NCBI RefSeq assembly: GCF_002093115.1
Contig: NZ_NAAD01000010.1
Span: 1-64,000, forward strand
Direction: 5' to 3'
DNA length: 64,000 nucleotides
Origin: Geothermobacter hydrogeniphilus
GTDB taxonomy: Bacteria; Desulfobacterota; Desulfuromonadia; Desulfuromonadales; Geothermobacteraceae
In this document: in pieces, positions 17,697 through 29,219 of the stretch
Layout: the number at the start of each line of letters is the position of its first letter
Numbering within the stretch: the stretch's first letter is position 1
Program-made: the position numbers and the translations under genes
The notes under the pieces: model-generated
The model's input: only the letters and a program-made list of their open reading frames with translations
Database searches by the model: none
Told to the model about the DNA's origin: nothing

Positions 17697-18761
17697 ATGA
17701 AGCAGCGCCTGGTGTGGAAACTGCTGCTGATCAATCTGCCGGTGATCGGCGTGATCATGCTGGTTGTCTGGCTGGCCATCGACCAGCTGGCGGCCAACTA
17801 CTTCATGGTGCTGATGGACAAGTACATGGTGGCGCCGACCGAAACCCACCAGGCCTTTCTGGACGCCATTCATCACTACCTGATCTGGGCCGGCCTCGCC
17901 GGTCTGGCCCTGGCCCTGCTGCTCAGTTACCTGCTGACCCGCCGGGTGCTGCGGCCGCTGGGACAGATGACCAGGATCAGCGGCGAAGTCGCCGCCGGCA
18001 ACTTCGATGGCCGGGTCGCGGTCACCTCCGCCGACGAAATCGGACAGCTCGGCAGATCCTTCAACCGCATGGCCGACAACCTGCAGCAGCTTGAACGGCT
18101 GCGCCGCAACATGGTCAGCGACATCGCCCACGAACTGCGTACCCCGCTGACCAATCTGCGCGGCTACCTCGAAGCCCTCAGCGACGAGGTGGTGCCGCCG
18201 TCGAAGAAAACTTTTGTCATGCTGCAACAGGAGATTCTTCGTCTGGTCCACCTGGTCGAGGACCTGCAGCAGCTCTCCCGCGCCGATGCCGCCCGTGCCT
18301 ACCTGAATCGTCGGCCGCTCTCCCTGCCGGAGGAGATCGGCCGCATGCTCGCCCTTTACCGGCCCCATTTCGAAACCCGCGCCCAGCGGGTGGAAACCGC
18401 TTTCGCGGCGGATGCCGTAACCGTCCATGCTGACCGCGACAAGCTGCTGCAGGCAATCCGCAACCTGGTCGACAACGCCTGCAAGTATGCTCCCGCCGGC
18501 AGCACCATCCACATCAGCGGTGAACGGCGAACCAACGACATCCGGGTGACCTTCACCAACAGCGGTCCGCCGATCCCTGCCGAATCCCTGCCGCTGCTGT
18601 TTCAGCGTTTCTACCGGGCCGATCCCTCCCGCTCCCGCGAGGCCGGTGGTGCCGGCATCGGCCTCGCCATCGTCAAGGAACTGATCGAAGCCCACGGCGG
18701 CCGGGTCGGTGCCGAGAGTTCCGAGGGTGAAAACCGCATCTGGTTTGAACTGCCGGACTGA
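17697..18761 (+). CDS. Membrane sensor histidine kinase
   Basis: A 354-residue kinase, cognate by position to the regulator just upstream. Transmembrane helices at about 8-28 and 60-84 enclose a short periplasmic segment of about 30 residues. A HAMP domain (about 85-135), HisKA with the phospho-histidine in AHELRTPLTN, and an ATPase domain (NLVDNACKYAP N-box; GGAGIGLAIVKELIEAHGG G-box) follow. The tiny periplasmic part suggests sensing within the membrane or of envelope state. GGAG sites precede the ATG at 17697. Confidence 0.9.
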   Translation: MKQRLVWKLLLINLPVIGVIMLVVWLAIDQLAANYFMVLMDKYMVAPTETHQAFLDAIHHYLIWAGLAGLALALLLSYLLTRRVLRPLGQMTRISGEVAAGNFDGRVAVTSADEIGQLGRSFNRMADNLQQLERLRRNMVSDIAHELRTPLTNLRGYLEALSDEVVPPSKKTFVMLQQEILRLVHLVEDLQQLSRADAARAYLNRRPLSLPEEIGRMLALYRPHFETRAQRVETAFAADAVTVHADRDKLLQAIRNLVDNACKYAPAGSTIHISGERRTNDIRVTFTNSGPPIPAESLPLLFQRFYRADPSRSREAGGAGIGLAIVKELIEAHGGRVGAESSEGENRIWFELPD

Positions 18762-18801
18762 TCATGGTCAAGATTCCTTTCCGGATACCCGCAAAAAATA
18801 G

Positions 18802-18831
18802 TTGACACCAACAGTCATCAATGAATAAAAT
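18802..18831 (+). promoter_or_regulatory. Promoter of the Lrp-type regulator
   Basis: TTGACA (18802-18807), 18-base spacer, TAAAAT (18826-18831). Both boxes are near consensus. The predicted start of transcription is within about three bases of the ATG at 18841, and no Shine-Dalgarno is present, so the message is probably leaderless. Confidence 0.65.
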
Positions 18832-18840
18832 TCTCTCGCT

Positions 18841-19308
18841 ATGGACATCATCAGAACAATCGACGAAATCGATCACAAAATACTGACCATTCTTCAGGAA
18901 AAGGCCAGAATCCCCAATGCCGAGGTTGCCCGGCAGGTCGGCATGGCACCTTCGGCGGTGCTGGAACGGATTCGCAAGCTGGAGGAACGGGGGATTATCG
19001 AGGGTTACGAAGTACGCCTCAATCCGCTTCCCTTCAAACAGGGGCTGGCGGCCTTCGTCCTGGTCGAAATCGACCGCAGCCGCGGCAACGGCAGCCTGGA
19101 GCAGCGTCTGGCCGAAGTGTCGGGGGTGCAGGAGGTTCACCAGATCGCCGGCGAGGACGGCTACCTGCTGAAAGTTCGCGCCGCCGACCCGAAAGCGCTC
19201 GGTCAATTACTGCGCGACCAGTTACTGACCATTCCCGGCGTCAAAGGAAGCCGTACCCAGGTGGTACTGAACACGGTCAAGGAGACGCGGCGGATCGAGC
19301 TGGAATAA
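18841..19308 (+). CDS. Lrp/AsnC-family transcriptional regulator
   Basis: A 155-residue regulator: N-terminal helix-turn-helix (DEIDHKILTILQEKARIPNAEVARQVGMA is diagnostic) and a C-terminal RAM/ACT-like ligand domain (VLVEIDRS, EDGYLLKVRA). Such proteins form ring oligomers and respond to amino acids. A lysA-type decarboxylase lies 232 bases downstream on the same strand, so a role in lysine or related amino-acid control is plausible but not shown. The ATG at 18841 sits almost at the predicted transcription start. Confidence 0.9.
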   Translation: MDIIRTIDEIDHKILTILQEKARIPNAEVARQVGMAPSAVLERIRKLEERGIIEGYEVRLNPLPFKQGLAAFVLVEIDRSRGNGSLEQRLAEVSGVQEVHQIAGEDGYLLKVRAADPKALGQLLRDQLLTIPGVKGSRTQVVLNTVKETRRIELE

Positions 19309-19316
19309 ATCGGAGG

Positions 19317-19494
19317 AGGCCACCAAGGCACCAAGAGCACCAAGAAATTCAAGAAAAATCTGTTTGGAGGCGTTACCGGCCATCATTCTCTTAAACCTTG
19401 CGCCTTCGAATTGACAGAACCATCCGGAGCTTGCCAACGGTCAACCCTTTTCGGATTTTGCTTTTTCTTGGTGTCCTTGGTGTCTTGGTGCCCT
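19317..19494. repeat. Family 3 inverted repeat
   Basis: Arms GGCCACCAAGGCACCAAGAG (from 19318) and CTTGGTGTCCTTGGTGTCTTGGTGCCC (to 19493) pair closely; the middle has no conserved inner stem. It fills the gap between the Lrp-type gene and the decarboxylase. Confidence 0.75.
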
Positions 19495-19540
19495 AAATGT
19501 TTGCAACAAGCCCCTGAAAACCTGCAGGAGATCTTTACCC

Positions 19541-20806
19541 ATGCCCATGTCAAACGCATTCAAAGAGCGGCTCTTTCCCGACCTGGAACAGATCGCCGAC
19601 CACTTCGGCACCCCGTTCCATATCTACGATGAGGCCGGCATCCTGGAGACCGGCCGCCAGCTCAAGGAAGCCTTCGCCGGAATCGACGGCTTCCAGGAAT
19701 ATTACGCGGTCAAGGCGCTGCCGAACCTGAAAATTCTTGAACTGATGAAACAGCTCGGCTTCGGCTTCGACTGCAGTTCGATTGCTGAACTGATCATGGC
19801 CCGCCAGGTCGGCGCCGAGCCGATGGAGATCATGTTCACCTCCAACAACACCGATCAGGAGGAGTTCGACGCGGCATTGAAGGATGGCGGCTGCATTCTC
19901 AATCTGGACGATATCTCGCTGATCGACAAGGTCCCGAATCCCTTCCCGGAACTGATCTGCTTCCGCTACAATCCGGGTCCGCGCCGTACCGGCAACATCA
20001 TCATCGGCAACCCGGTCGAGGCCAAGTACGGCGTCACCCATGAGCAGGTGATCGAGGCCTACCGGCGCGCGCGACAGCGGGGCGCGAAACGCTTCGGACT
20101 GCACACCATGGTCGCCTCCAACGAACGCGACTACAGCTACATGGTCGAAACCGCCCGCATGCTGCTGGAAATCGCCGCACTGGTCGAATCCGAGCTCGAC
20201 ATCCGCTTTGAATTCCTCAATATCGGCGGCGGCTTCGGCATCCCCTACCGGCCCGAGGACAAAGAACTCGATATCCGCAGCATGAGCCGGGAGATCACCG
20301 AGCTGTTCAATACTTTCAAACGGGAGCATGGCTACGCGCCGCGCATGGTGATGGAGTCGGGTCGCTGGATGACCGGCCCGCACGGCGTACTGGTGACCCG
20401 CGCCATCAATCACAAGGATACCTACCGCAAATATGTCGGCGTTGACGCCTGCATGTCCAGCCTGATGCGCCCGGCACTCTACGAGGCCTACCACCATATC
20501 GACATACTCAACGGCGCGGACCGGCCGCACGAGGTCGTCGACGTGGTCGGTTCGCTGTGCGAAAACAACGACAAGTTCGCCGTCCAGCGGGAACTGCCTC
20601 GGGTCGAGGACGGGGATCTGCTGGTCATCCATGATACCGGCGCCCACGGCCACGCCATGGGTTTCCAGTACAACGGTCGGCTGCGGCCGCAGGAACTGCT
20701 GTTGCGCGGTGACGGCCGGGTGGAACTCATCCGGCGGGCGGAAACCCTGGAAGACTACTTCGCCACCCAGAACTTTAAGGCCGACAGTTTTACCCCCGCA
20801 AAGTAA
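19541..20806 (+). CDS. lysA: Diaminopimelate decarboxylase-like PLP enzyme
   Basis: A 421-residue fold-type III PLP decarboxylase. YAVKALPN near residue 57 holds the PLP lysine, GGGFGIPY the phosphate-binding glycines, and SLCENND the C-terminal substrate cysteine/aspartate motif. The motif set fits meso-diaminopimelate decarboxylase, the last step of lysine synthesis, but the usual HxGS is HTMVAS and EPGR is ESGR, so a related substrate (ornithine, carboxynorspermidine) cannot be excluded. It is preceded by an Lrp-type regulator and closed by a clean bidirectional terminator. Confidence 0.75.
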   Translation: MPMSNAFKERLFPDLEQIADHFGTPFHIYDEAGILETGRQLKEAFAGIDGFQEYYAVKALPNLKILELMKQLGFGFDCSSIAELIMARQVGAEPMEIMFTSNNTDQEEFDAALKDGGCILNLDDISLIDKVPNPFPELICFRYNPGPRRTGNIIIGNPVEAKYGVTHEQVIEAYRRARQRGAKRFGLHTMVASNERDYSYMVETARMLLEIAALVESELDIRFEFLNIGGGFGIPYRPEDKELDIRSMSREITELFNTFKREHGYAPRMVMESGRWMTGPHGVLVTRAINHKDTYRKYVGVDACMSSLMRPALYEAYHHIDILNGADRPHEVVDVVGSLCENNDKFAVQRELPRVEDGDLLVIHDTGAHGHAMGFQYNGRLRPQELLLRGDGRVELIRRAETLEDYFATQNFKADSFTPAK

Positions 20807-20835
20807 ATCCTCTCCACAACATCAGAACGCCCGCA

Positions 20836-20869
20836 AAAAGGCCGGTTCGAAATTTCGAACCGGCCTTTT
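20836..20869. terminator. Bidirectional intrinsic terminator
   Basis: A perfect 34-base palindrome: AAAAGGCCGGTTCGAAA followed by its exact complement ending in TTTT. It sits between convergent genes and offers a T-tract on each strand. Confidence 0.9.
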
Positions 20870-20888
20870 CATCTGTTCCCGGACGGGA

Positions 20889-21305
20889 TCAGGCGGGATG
20901 CGCCGACGGCAGAAAAAGCTGCTTCCAGCCACCCACCTGGCAGAGCCGGTTCAAGCTTCGTCCCACCAGGCGGCACCCGCCTCCGTCGGCCTCGGTCAGC
21001 TGCGCCTTCAGCAGCAGTTTTCCATGCCAGTCACGAACCTCGACAAGTCGCCCCTGGAAGGAAACTTCCGTGACCTTCCGGCCGCCGACCTCCAGCGGTA
21101 TCGTCAGCACCAACGGTTGCCCCACCCGCAAGTCACTCCGCGACAGCCCCGCCTCGGTCAGAGCCAGGGTGATCGTCGGCGTTCCGCCGCAGACAAGACC
21201 GAACCAACCGACCCGCAACGAACGCGTCTCATCGGCAAGAACAACCTGCAATCGAGCCAGGGGCCGCTGTGGATCAAAGGGATTGCGACTTCCGATCGGA
21301 ATCAT
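20889..21305 (-). CDS. Conserved-looking hypothetical protein
   Basis: A 138-residue soluble protein with no signal peptide or transmembrane helix. The middle (about 60-115) alternates strands and charged turns (VLTIPLEVGGRKVTEVSFQG, VEVRDWHGKLLLKAQL), suggesting a small beta-barrel. I considered PilZ because of that shape, but neither the RxxxR nor the DxSxxG c-di-GMP motif is present. GGAAAGG upstream of the ATG supports it as a gene. No function is proposed. Confidence 0.6.
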   Translation of the reverse strand: MIPIGSRNPFDPQRPLARLQVVLADETRSLRVGWFGLVCGGTPTITLALTEAGLSRSDLRVGQPLVLTIPLEVGGRKVTEVSFQGRLVEVRDWHGKLLLKAQLTEADGGGCRLVGRSLNRLCQVGGWKQLFLPSAHPA

Positions 21306-21374
21306 GAAAACAACCTTTCCTGTACTGATTTCAGTTAACCAGACAGCGCTGAAATCGCAAGCGGGAAAAGTTTC

Positions 21375-21403
21375 TTGACAATCTTCATGGGTTTTATGAA
21401 TAT
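21375..21403 (+). promoter_or_regulatory. Candidate promoter of the Rrf2 regulator gene
   Basis: A perfect TTGACA (21375-21380) followed by an A/T-rich stretch; at 17-base spacing the -10 is GAATAT, at other spacings TATTAA. The AT-rich region to 21420 is a natural place for Rrf2 autoregulation. Confidence 0.45.
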
Positions 21404-21433
21404 TAAATTACCGGAATTTAGAGGAGATTGCAG

Positions 21434-21901
21434 ATGAAGCTTTCGACCAAAAGCCGCTATGGAGTACGCGCCCTTTTCGACATGGCCTATCATGGTGGCA
21501 ACATGCCCTGTCAGATCAAGGACATATCGCGACGGCAGAAAATCTCGCCGCGCTACCTGGAACAAATCTTTCAGGAGCTGAAAAAAGGCGGATTGCTCAA
21601 CAGCCGCAGAGGACCGCAGGGGGGATACACCCTGGCCAAAGCCCCTGACAAGATGACCGTCAAGGATATTATCGAAGCCGCCGAGGGTGAAGTTTTTCTG
21701 GTCGCCTGCACCGCCCGCGATAAAGCCTGCCGGAAAAACTGTGAATTTGACAACCAGTGTGTCACCCAGAAAATCTGGCAGGAAGCCAACAACCGGCTCA
21801 ACGATTACTTCAGTTCCCTGAGCCTGCAGGATCTCTGCGAAATGGCCCGGGACATGGGACTGGAAAAAGAACTTGATCACCGTTTCATGTATTTCATCTG
21901 A
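21434..21901 (+). CDS. Rrf2-family transcriptional regulator (IscR/CymR-like)
   Basis: A 155-residue regulator beginning with the family signature MKLSTKSRYGVRALFDMA. The winged helix is followed by a segment with four cysteines (VACTARDKACRKNCEFDNQC), similar in placement to the three that hold the [2Fe-2S] cluster of IscR, so cluster binding is likely. cysK lies 57 bases downstream in the same direction, then larE. That neighbourhood points to control of cysteine/sulfur supply (CymR-like) or iron-sulfur status. GAGGAG seven bases before the ATG fixes the start. Confidence 0.88.
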   Translation: MKLSTKSRYGVRALFDMAYHGGNMPCQIKDISRRQKISPRYLEQIFQELKKGGLLNSRRGPQGGYTLAKAPDKMTVKDIIEAAEGEVFLVACTARDKACRKNCEFDNQCVTQKIWQEANNRLNDYFSSLSLQDLCEMARDMGLEKELDHRFMYFI

Positions 21902-21958
21902 TGGAATCTGCAAACGGTCCCGCACAAACCCCTTCTCCCCGCAAACCGGAGGCTGACC

Positions 21959-22879
<921 letters not shown>

Positions 22880-22931
22880 TCCCGACCCTCACCCATCCCG
22901 ATTCCGGCCATTGATGCCGCGCGGAAAGAAT

Positions 22932-23732
22932 ATGATCGAACAGAAATACCGTCAATTGCAGCAGATCCTGCGCGACCTCGAGTCCGTGGTTGTCGCCTTC
23001 TCCGGCGGCGTCGACTCGACCCTGCTGCTCAAGGTGGCCGTTGACACCCTCGGTTCCGACAAGGTGCTGGCCCTGACCGCGACCTCGCCGACCTATCCGC
23101 AGTTCGAATTTGAACAGGCCTGCCGCCTGGCCGCGGAGTTCGGCGCCCGGCAGGTGGTCATCGAAAGCAATGAGCTGGAGATCCCCGGGTTCGCCAAAAA
23201 CGACCGTCGACGCTGTTACCACTGCAAGCACGAACTCTTCTCCCTGTGCCGCGCCAAGGCCCGTGAACTCGGCTTCCGGGCGATTCTCGACGGCTCCAAT
23301 TGCGACGATCTGCAGGATCACCGTCCGGGACGCGAGGCCGCCGCCGAGCTTGAGGTCCGTTCCCCGCTGCTCGAAGCCGGTTTCGGCAAGGACGACATCC
23401 GCCGACTGAGCCGTCAACTGGGGCTGGAAACCGCCGACAAACAGGCCTTTGCCTGTCTTTCATCGCGTTTTCCCTACGGCACCGAAATCACCCCTGAACG
23501 CCTGCGACAGATCGACTCCTGTGAAACCTTCCTGCGGGAACAGGGCATCCGCAACTACCGGGTCCGCTACCACGACAGCGTCGCCAGAATCGAGGTCGCG
23601 CCGCTGGAGATCGCCCGCTTTCTCGATGAGGATTTTCGCAGCCTGGTCGTCGACGCTTTCAAGAAAGCGGGTTTCACCTACGTGGCCCTCGACCTGCAGG
23701 GCTACCGAACCGGCAGCATGAACGAAGTCTGA
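22932..23732 (+). CDS. larE: ATP-dependent sulfur transferase LarE
   Basis: A 266-residue PP-loop enzyme (SGGVDS at 24-29). In Lactiplantibacillus LarE donates its own cysteine sulfur to the nickel-pincer nucleotide of lactate racemase. The equivalent cysteine is conserved here (C175 in AFACLSSRFPYGT), and extra cysteines at 95 and 98 (CYHC) and 124 could hold an iron-sulfur cluster, as proposed for cluster-recycling LarE types. larA, larB and larC are not in the window. Placement behind cysK suggests the gene shares sulfur regulation. Confidence 0.88.
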   Translation: MIEQKYRQLQQILRDLESVVVAFSGGVDSTLLLKVAVDTLGSDKVLALTATSPTYPQFEFEQACRLAAEFGARQVVIESNELEIPGFAKNDRRRCYHCKHELFSLCRAKARELGFRAILDGSNCDDLQDHRPGREAAAELEVRSPLLEAGFGKDDIRRLSRQLGLETADKQAFACLSSRFPYGTEITPERLRQIDSCETFLREQGIRNYRVRYHDSVARIEVAPLEIARFLDEDFRSLVVDAFKKAGFTYVALDLQGYRTGSMNEV

Positions 23733-23840
23733 GGTCGACAAGCGGGTGCCGGTTATGTATCTTGAATTGCTGCGAATCGACGCACTGTGATCGGAAGACA
23801 ACCCGCGGGGGGGTAACAGGTTGCTTCCGCCTGAATGAAG

Positions 23841-23871
23841 CCTGAAGTCGTGACCTGATCGTCACTTCAGG
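23841..23871 (+). promoter_or_regulatory. Hairpin just upstream of a ribosome site
   Basis: CCTGAA..GTGAC pairs with GTCACTTCAGG around a 6-base loop, with a three-base bulge. It ends three bases before the GGAGG of the gene at 23884. The rest of the 150-base gap (23733-23840) shows nothing recognisable. Confidence 0.4.
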
Positions 23872-23883
23872 ACAGGAGGCGTT

Positions 23884-24309
23884 ATGAACCGGGGTTCCGC
23901 TCTACTGGCAACAGCCTTTGCCGCCGGCCTGCTCGGCGGACTCTGCAACAGCCTGGCCCTCTGGCTGGCGGGGGACTGGGGCCTGACCGCCCTGCTCGGC
24001 GTCAAGATTGCTCCCCACCTGACACCCGCCTGGCTTTATCCCCGACTGGTCTGGGGCGGCATCTGGGGCCTGGTTTTCTACTTCACCATCGCCCGTCCCC
24101 GCGCCCGCAGACACTGGGTTCGCAAGGGACTCTGGATCAGTCTGCTGCCCAGTGCCGTCCAACTCTTCATCATCTTTCCCAATACCACGCATTTCGGCAT
24201 GCTCGGCTTCGGCCTCGGCCAACTCACTCCGCTGGTGGTGCTGCTCGCCAACGCCGTCTGGGGCCTGTTCACCGGAGTTTTCACCCGCGCCCTCTGGGGA
24301 CGTGGATGA
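23884..24309 (+). CDS. Four-helix membrane protein of unknown function
   Basis: A 141-residue hydrophobic protein with four predicted membrane helices (about 7-30, 52-70, 85-102 and 108-135), rich in glycine and tryptophan. No motif is recognised. GGAGG lies six bases before the ATG. Its end overlaps the start of the nuclease gene by four bases (ATGA), so the two are translationally coupled. Confidence 0.7.
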   Translation: MNRGSALLATAFAAGLLGGLCNSLALWLAGDWGLTALLGVKIAPHLTPAWLYPRLVWGGIWGLVFYFTIARPRARRHWVRKGLWISLLPSAVQLFIIFPNTTHFGMLGFGLGQLTPLVVLLANAVWGLFTGVFTRALWGRG

Positions 24310-24791
24310 GATTGCTCCTCTGCCTCTGCCTGCTGCTTCTGACCCTCCAGCCGGCCACGGCGGAAAACCTTCGCGGCAAAGTAACCTGGATCTACGACGG
24401 TGACACCCTCAAGGTCGCCGGGGTCGGCAAGGTCCGCCTGATCGGCATCGATGCCCCGGAACATGCGAATTCGGACCGCGACCGCTTCTACCGCCGCTGG
24501 AACATCCCCCCCGCGCGTCTCCGGAAAATTGCCGCCGCGGGCAAGCAGTTCCAGATCAGGACCGTTAAGGGCAAGATCGTCAGGCTGAAATTTGATCGGA
24601 CAAAACGGGACAAGTACGGCCGCACCCTCGCCTACATCATCCTCCCCGGCGGCCGCATGCTCAACCGGGTGTTGCTCGAAAAGGGCTACGCGACCGTCTT
24701 CCGACGCTATGGTTTCAAACTGAAAAAAGATTTTCTTGAAGTGGAAGCTGCGGCCCGCAAGGCAGGGGTCGGGTTGTGGAGCAGGGATTGA
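24306..24791 (+). CDS. Secreted thermonuclease (SNase-like)
   Basis: A 161-residue protein: an N-terminal leucine-rich signal peptide ending about TATAE, then a staphylococcal-nuclease fold. WIYDGDTLKV, RLIGIDAPE, KRDKYGRTLAYI and LLEKGYATVFR carry the Ca2+ and catalytic residues of the family. It should cut DNA/RNA in the periplasm or outside. It overlaps the upstream membrane-protein gene by four bases. Its stop codon lies in the left end of a family 2 repeat. Confidence 0.88.
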   Translation: MRLLLCLCLLLLTLQPATAENLRGKVTWIYDGDTLKVAGVGKVRLIGIDAPEHANSDRDRFYRRWNIPPARLRKIAAAGKQFQIRTVKGKIVRLKFDRTKRDKYGRTLAYIILPGGRMLNRVLLEKGYATVFRRYGFKLKKDFLEVEAAARKAGVGLWSRD

Positions 24792-24907
24792 AAATCTCCC
24801 GGCCTTGAACATGGCGTCTCCCGCCTGAAGGAGTGAGGCGTAGCGGAGCTACGTCGCAGCGACTGAGGACGGGAGCAACGCAGCAGACGGGCCCTTTTCA
24901 GCCGCCC
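24787..24907. repeat. Family 2 palindromic element, copy 1
   Basis: About 120 bp with the family core GAGGCGTAGCGGAGCTACGTCGCAGCGACTGAGG-like sequence, the conserved segment CAACGCAGCAGACGGG and an end TTTTCAGCCGCC. The left end (TTGAAAATC) carries the nuclease stop codon. A second copy follows 17 bases later in the same orientation. Confidence 0.8.
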
Positions 24908-24923
24908 TGCCACCACTGTTGAA

Positions 24924-25043
24924 GGCGGCTCAAAAGTGCCTGGATGCAAGGCGTCTCCCGACTGAAGAAGTGAGGCGTAGCGGAGCTACGTCGCAGCGAC
25001 TGAGGGCGGGCGCAACGCAGCAGACGGGTGCTTTTCAGCCGCC
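24924..25043. repeat. Family 2 palindromic element, copy 2
   Basis: A 120-bp element with terminal inverted repeats GGCGGCTCAAAAGTGC / GGTGCTTTTCAGCCGCC and the internal stem GAGGCGTAGC..GCTACGTCGC. Its right end overlaps the last three codons and the stop of the dehydrogenase gene on the other strand. Copies 1 and 2 are nearly identical and tandem. Confidence 0.85.
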
Positions 25044-25793
25044 CTGCTCCCGATAAACCATGGTTGCTCCCCAGGTCTGCTCCGTCGGCATCACCTCCAG
25101 CTGGTTGATGTTGACATGCTCCGGCAGGCCGGCACACCAGAAGACACACTCGGCGATATCCTCGGCGGTCAACGCCCGGGTGCCCTTGTAAACCCCGGCC
25201 GCTTTTTCATCATCCCCCTTGAACCTGACCTGCGAAAACTCGGTTTCGGCCATCCCCGGCTCGATGCAGGTGGCGCGCACCCCGGTACCATGCAGGTCGG
25301 TGCGCAGGTTGCGGGTGAACTGCTGCACGAAAGCCTTGGTGGCGCCGTAGACGTTGCCGCCGGCATAGGGCCAGGAACCGGCGATCGAACCGATGTTGAT
25401 GACATGCCCGCGGCGGCGTTCGACCATACCGCCGAGCAGGGCCCGGGTGCAGTAGGCCAGGCCCTTGATATTGGTGTCGATCATCCGCTCCCAGTCGTCC
25501 AGGTCGACCTCCCAGGCCGGTTCCAGGCCGACCGCCAGCCCGGCGTTGTTGACCAGCACATCGACCGCGGCGAATTCGGTCGGCAGCGCCGCGACCACTG
25601 CTCTGACCGCCTCACTGTCGCGCACGTCGAGTTCGGCCAGATACACCGGGGCATCGCCCAGCTCGCTCTTGAGCGCCTGCAGCTTGTCCAGCCGCCGCGC
25701 GGCAAGCACCAGCCGATCCCCCGCCGCGGCAAAGCGCCGCGCACAGGCAGCCCCGAATCCGGCCGAGGCGCCGGTGATGAAAACAGTTCGCAT
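25035..25793 (-). CDS. Short-chain dehydrogenase, YdfG-like
   Basis: A 252-residue SDR: TGASAGFGAA binds NAD(P), NNAGLAVG follows, and YGATK holds the catalytic Tyr and Lys. The C-terminal NINQLEVMPTEQTWG matches the end of YdfG-type NADP-dependent 3-hydroxy-acid dehydrogenases, which also act on serine and allo-threonine. AAAGGAGGA before ATG 25793 fixes the start; a longer frame would run into a repeat. The last residues (Gln-Gly-Gly) and the stop are encoded by the end of a family 2 repeat, so the natural C-terminus has been replaced or trimmed. Confidence 0.85.
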   Translation of the reverse strand: MRTVFITGASAGFGAACARRFAAAGDRLVLAARRLDKLQALKSELGDAPVYLAELDVRDSEAVRAVVAALPTEFAAVDVLVNNAGLAVGLEPAWEVDLDDWERMIDTNIKGLAYCTRALLGGMVERRRGHVINIGSIAGSWPYAGGNVYGATKAFVQQFTRNLRTDLHGTGVRATCIEPGMAETEFSQVRFKGDDEKAAGVYKGTRALTAEDIAECVFWCAGLPEHVNINQLEVMPTEQTWGATMVYREQGG

Positions 25794-25847
25794 GTTGAGT
25801 CCTCCTTTTGGAAAATCATAAATGCTGAGAACCTGAAAATCCCGTAC

Positions 25848-26099
25848 AGGCCACCAAGACACCAAGTACACCAAGAAAAACAAGAACAGAGAGTTTGACC
25901 TGAATCAGTGAGCTCCTTGTCGGCGTATAGCACAAAGTCATTGATCTGTCTGAGCTTGCCAAAAATCACCAGCGAACCTATGGGTGCGCTTCAGATTTTT
26001 GCAAAGCTCATTCAGGCCAAGCACTTGCACTCTCCATCCAACAGAAGCTCACTGATTCAGGCTTGGATTATCTCTTGGTGTCCTTGGTGTCTTGGTGGC
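25848..26099. repeat. Family 3 element interrupted by a family 1 element
   Basis: Arms GGCCACCAAGACACCAAGTACACC (from 25849) and CTTGGTGTCCTTGGTGTCTTGGTGGC (to 26099) form a family 3 inverted repeat; the family 1 copy at 25899-26061 lies in its middle. The nesting shows that the family 1 element inserted into an older family 3 element. It fills the 328-base gap between the dehydrogenase and acnA. Confidence 0.85.
25899..26061. repeat. Family 1 palindromic element, copy 4
   Basis: A 163-bp copy with exact ends CCTGAATCAGTGAGC / GCTCACTGATTCAGG and the conserved centre. The inner stem TGAGCTTGCCAAAAATC / GATTTTTGCAAAGCTCA differs from the other copies on both arms. It is nested in a family 3 element. 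Confidence 0.92.
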
Positions 26100-26121
26100 A
26101 GATTTATTGTGCCCAAGGTCG

Positions 26122-28788
<2,667 letters not shown>

Positions 28789-28907
28789 GGATTGTCTCCC
28801 GGACTGGATTTGACTTCACCCCCATTCTACCAGATTCGACAGGGGCTACAGTGCCCTGACACTTGTATTTCCGGGTATAATCCTGCAAGCTTGCGAAATC
28901 TATCTAT

Positions 28908-29200
28908 GCCGCCAAGACGCCAGAGACGAACAGGAAAGTCAAACACTCATTTAAACGGAAGACGTGAAGAGAAAATCTTTTAGACCGACCAAAACAAAGG
29001 CAATTTGCCACCAAGGCGCCAAGAACACCAAGAAACCCTGTTCCCAGGGCTCTTGGCGGGCTTAATGGCTCTGCGATTCACCTCATCGTTTTTCGGGCTT
29101 TATCTGCAAACTGCTTTTGGGTTTTCTCTACGGTCTCTCCCGCTCTGCGCCTTTCCGTTAAAAAAGATTTTCTTGGCGCCCTTGGTGCCTTGGTGGCCCA
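28908..29200. repeat. Family 3 composite repeat cluster
   Basis: A 431-base gene-free gap holds at least two interleaved family 3 inverted repeats: GCCGCCAAGACGCCAGAG-type and CCACCAAGGCGCCAAGAACACC-type arms on the left, and TTGGCGCCCTTGGTGCCTTGGTGG on the right (to 29200), with an inner TTTAAACGG.. / ..TTTCCGTTAAA pair. The left part of the gap (28789-28907) has a TATAAT on the plus strand at 28876 but no clear -35 box. Confidence 0.7.
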
Positions 29201-29219
29201 AGATTTTCCGGAGATGACA

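Noticed and set aside
20889-21305. PilZ c-di-GMP receptor
   Set aside because: The shape is suggestive, but the RxxxR and DxSxxG motifs are absent.
21306-21433. A cysteine or SAM riboswitch before the sulfur genes
   Set aside because: The gap is only about 60 bases after the promoter and has no stem arrangement of a known class.
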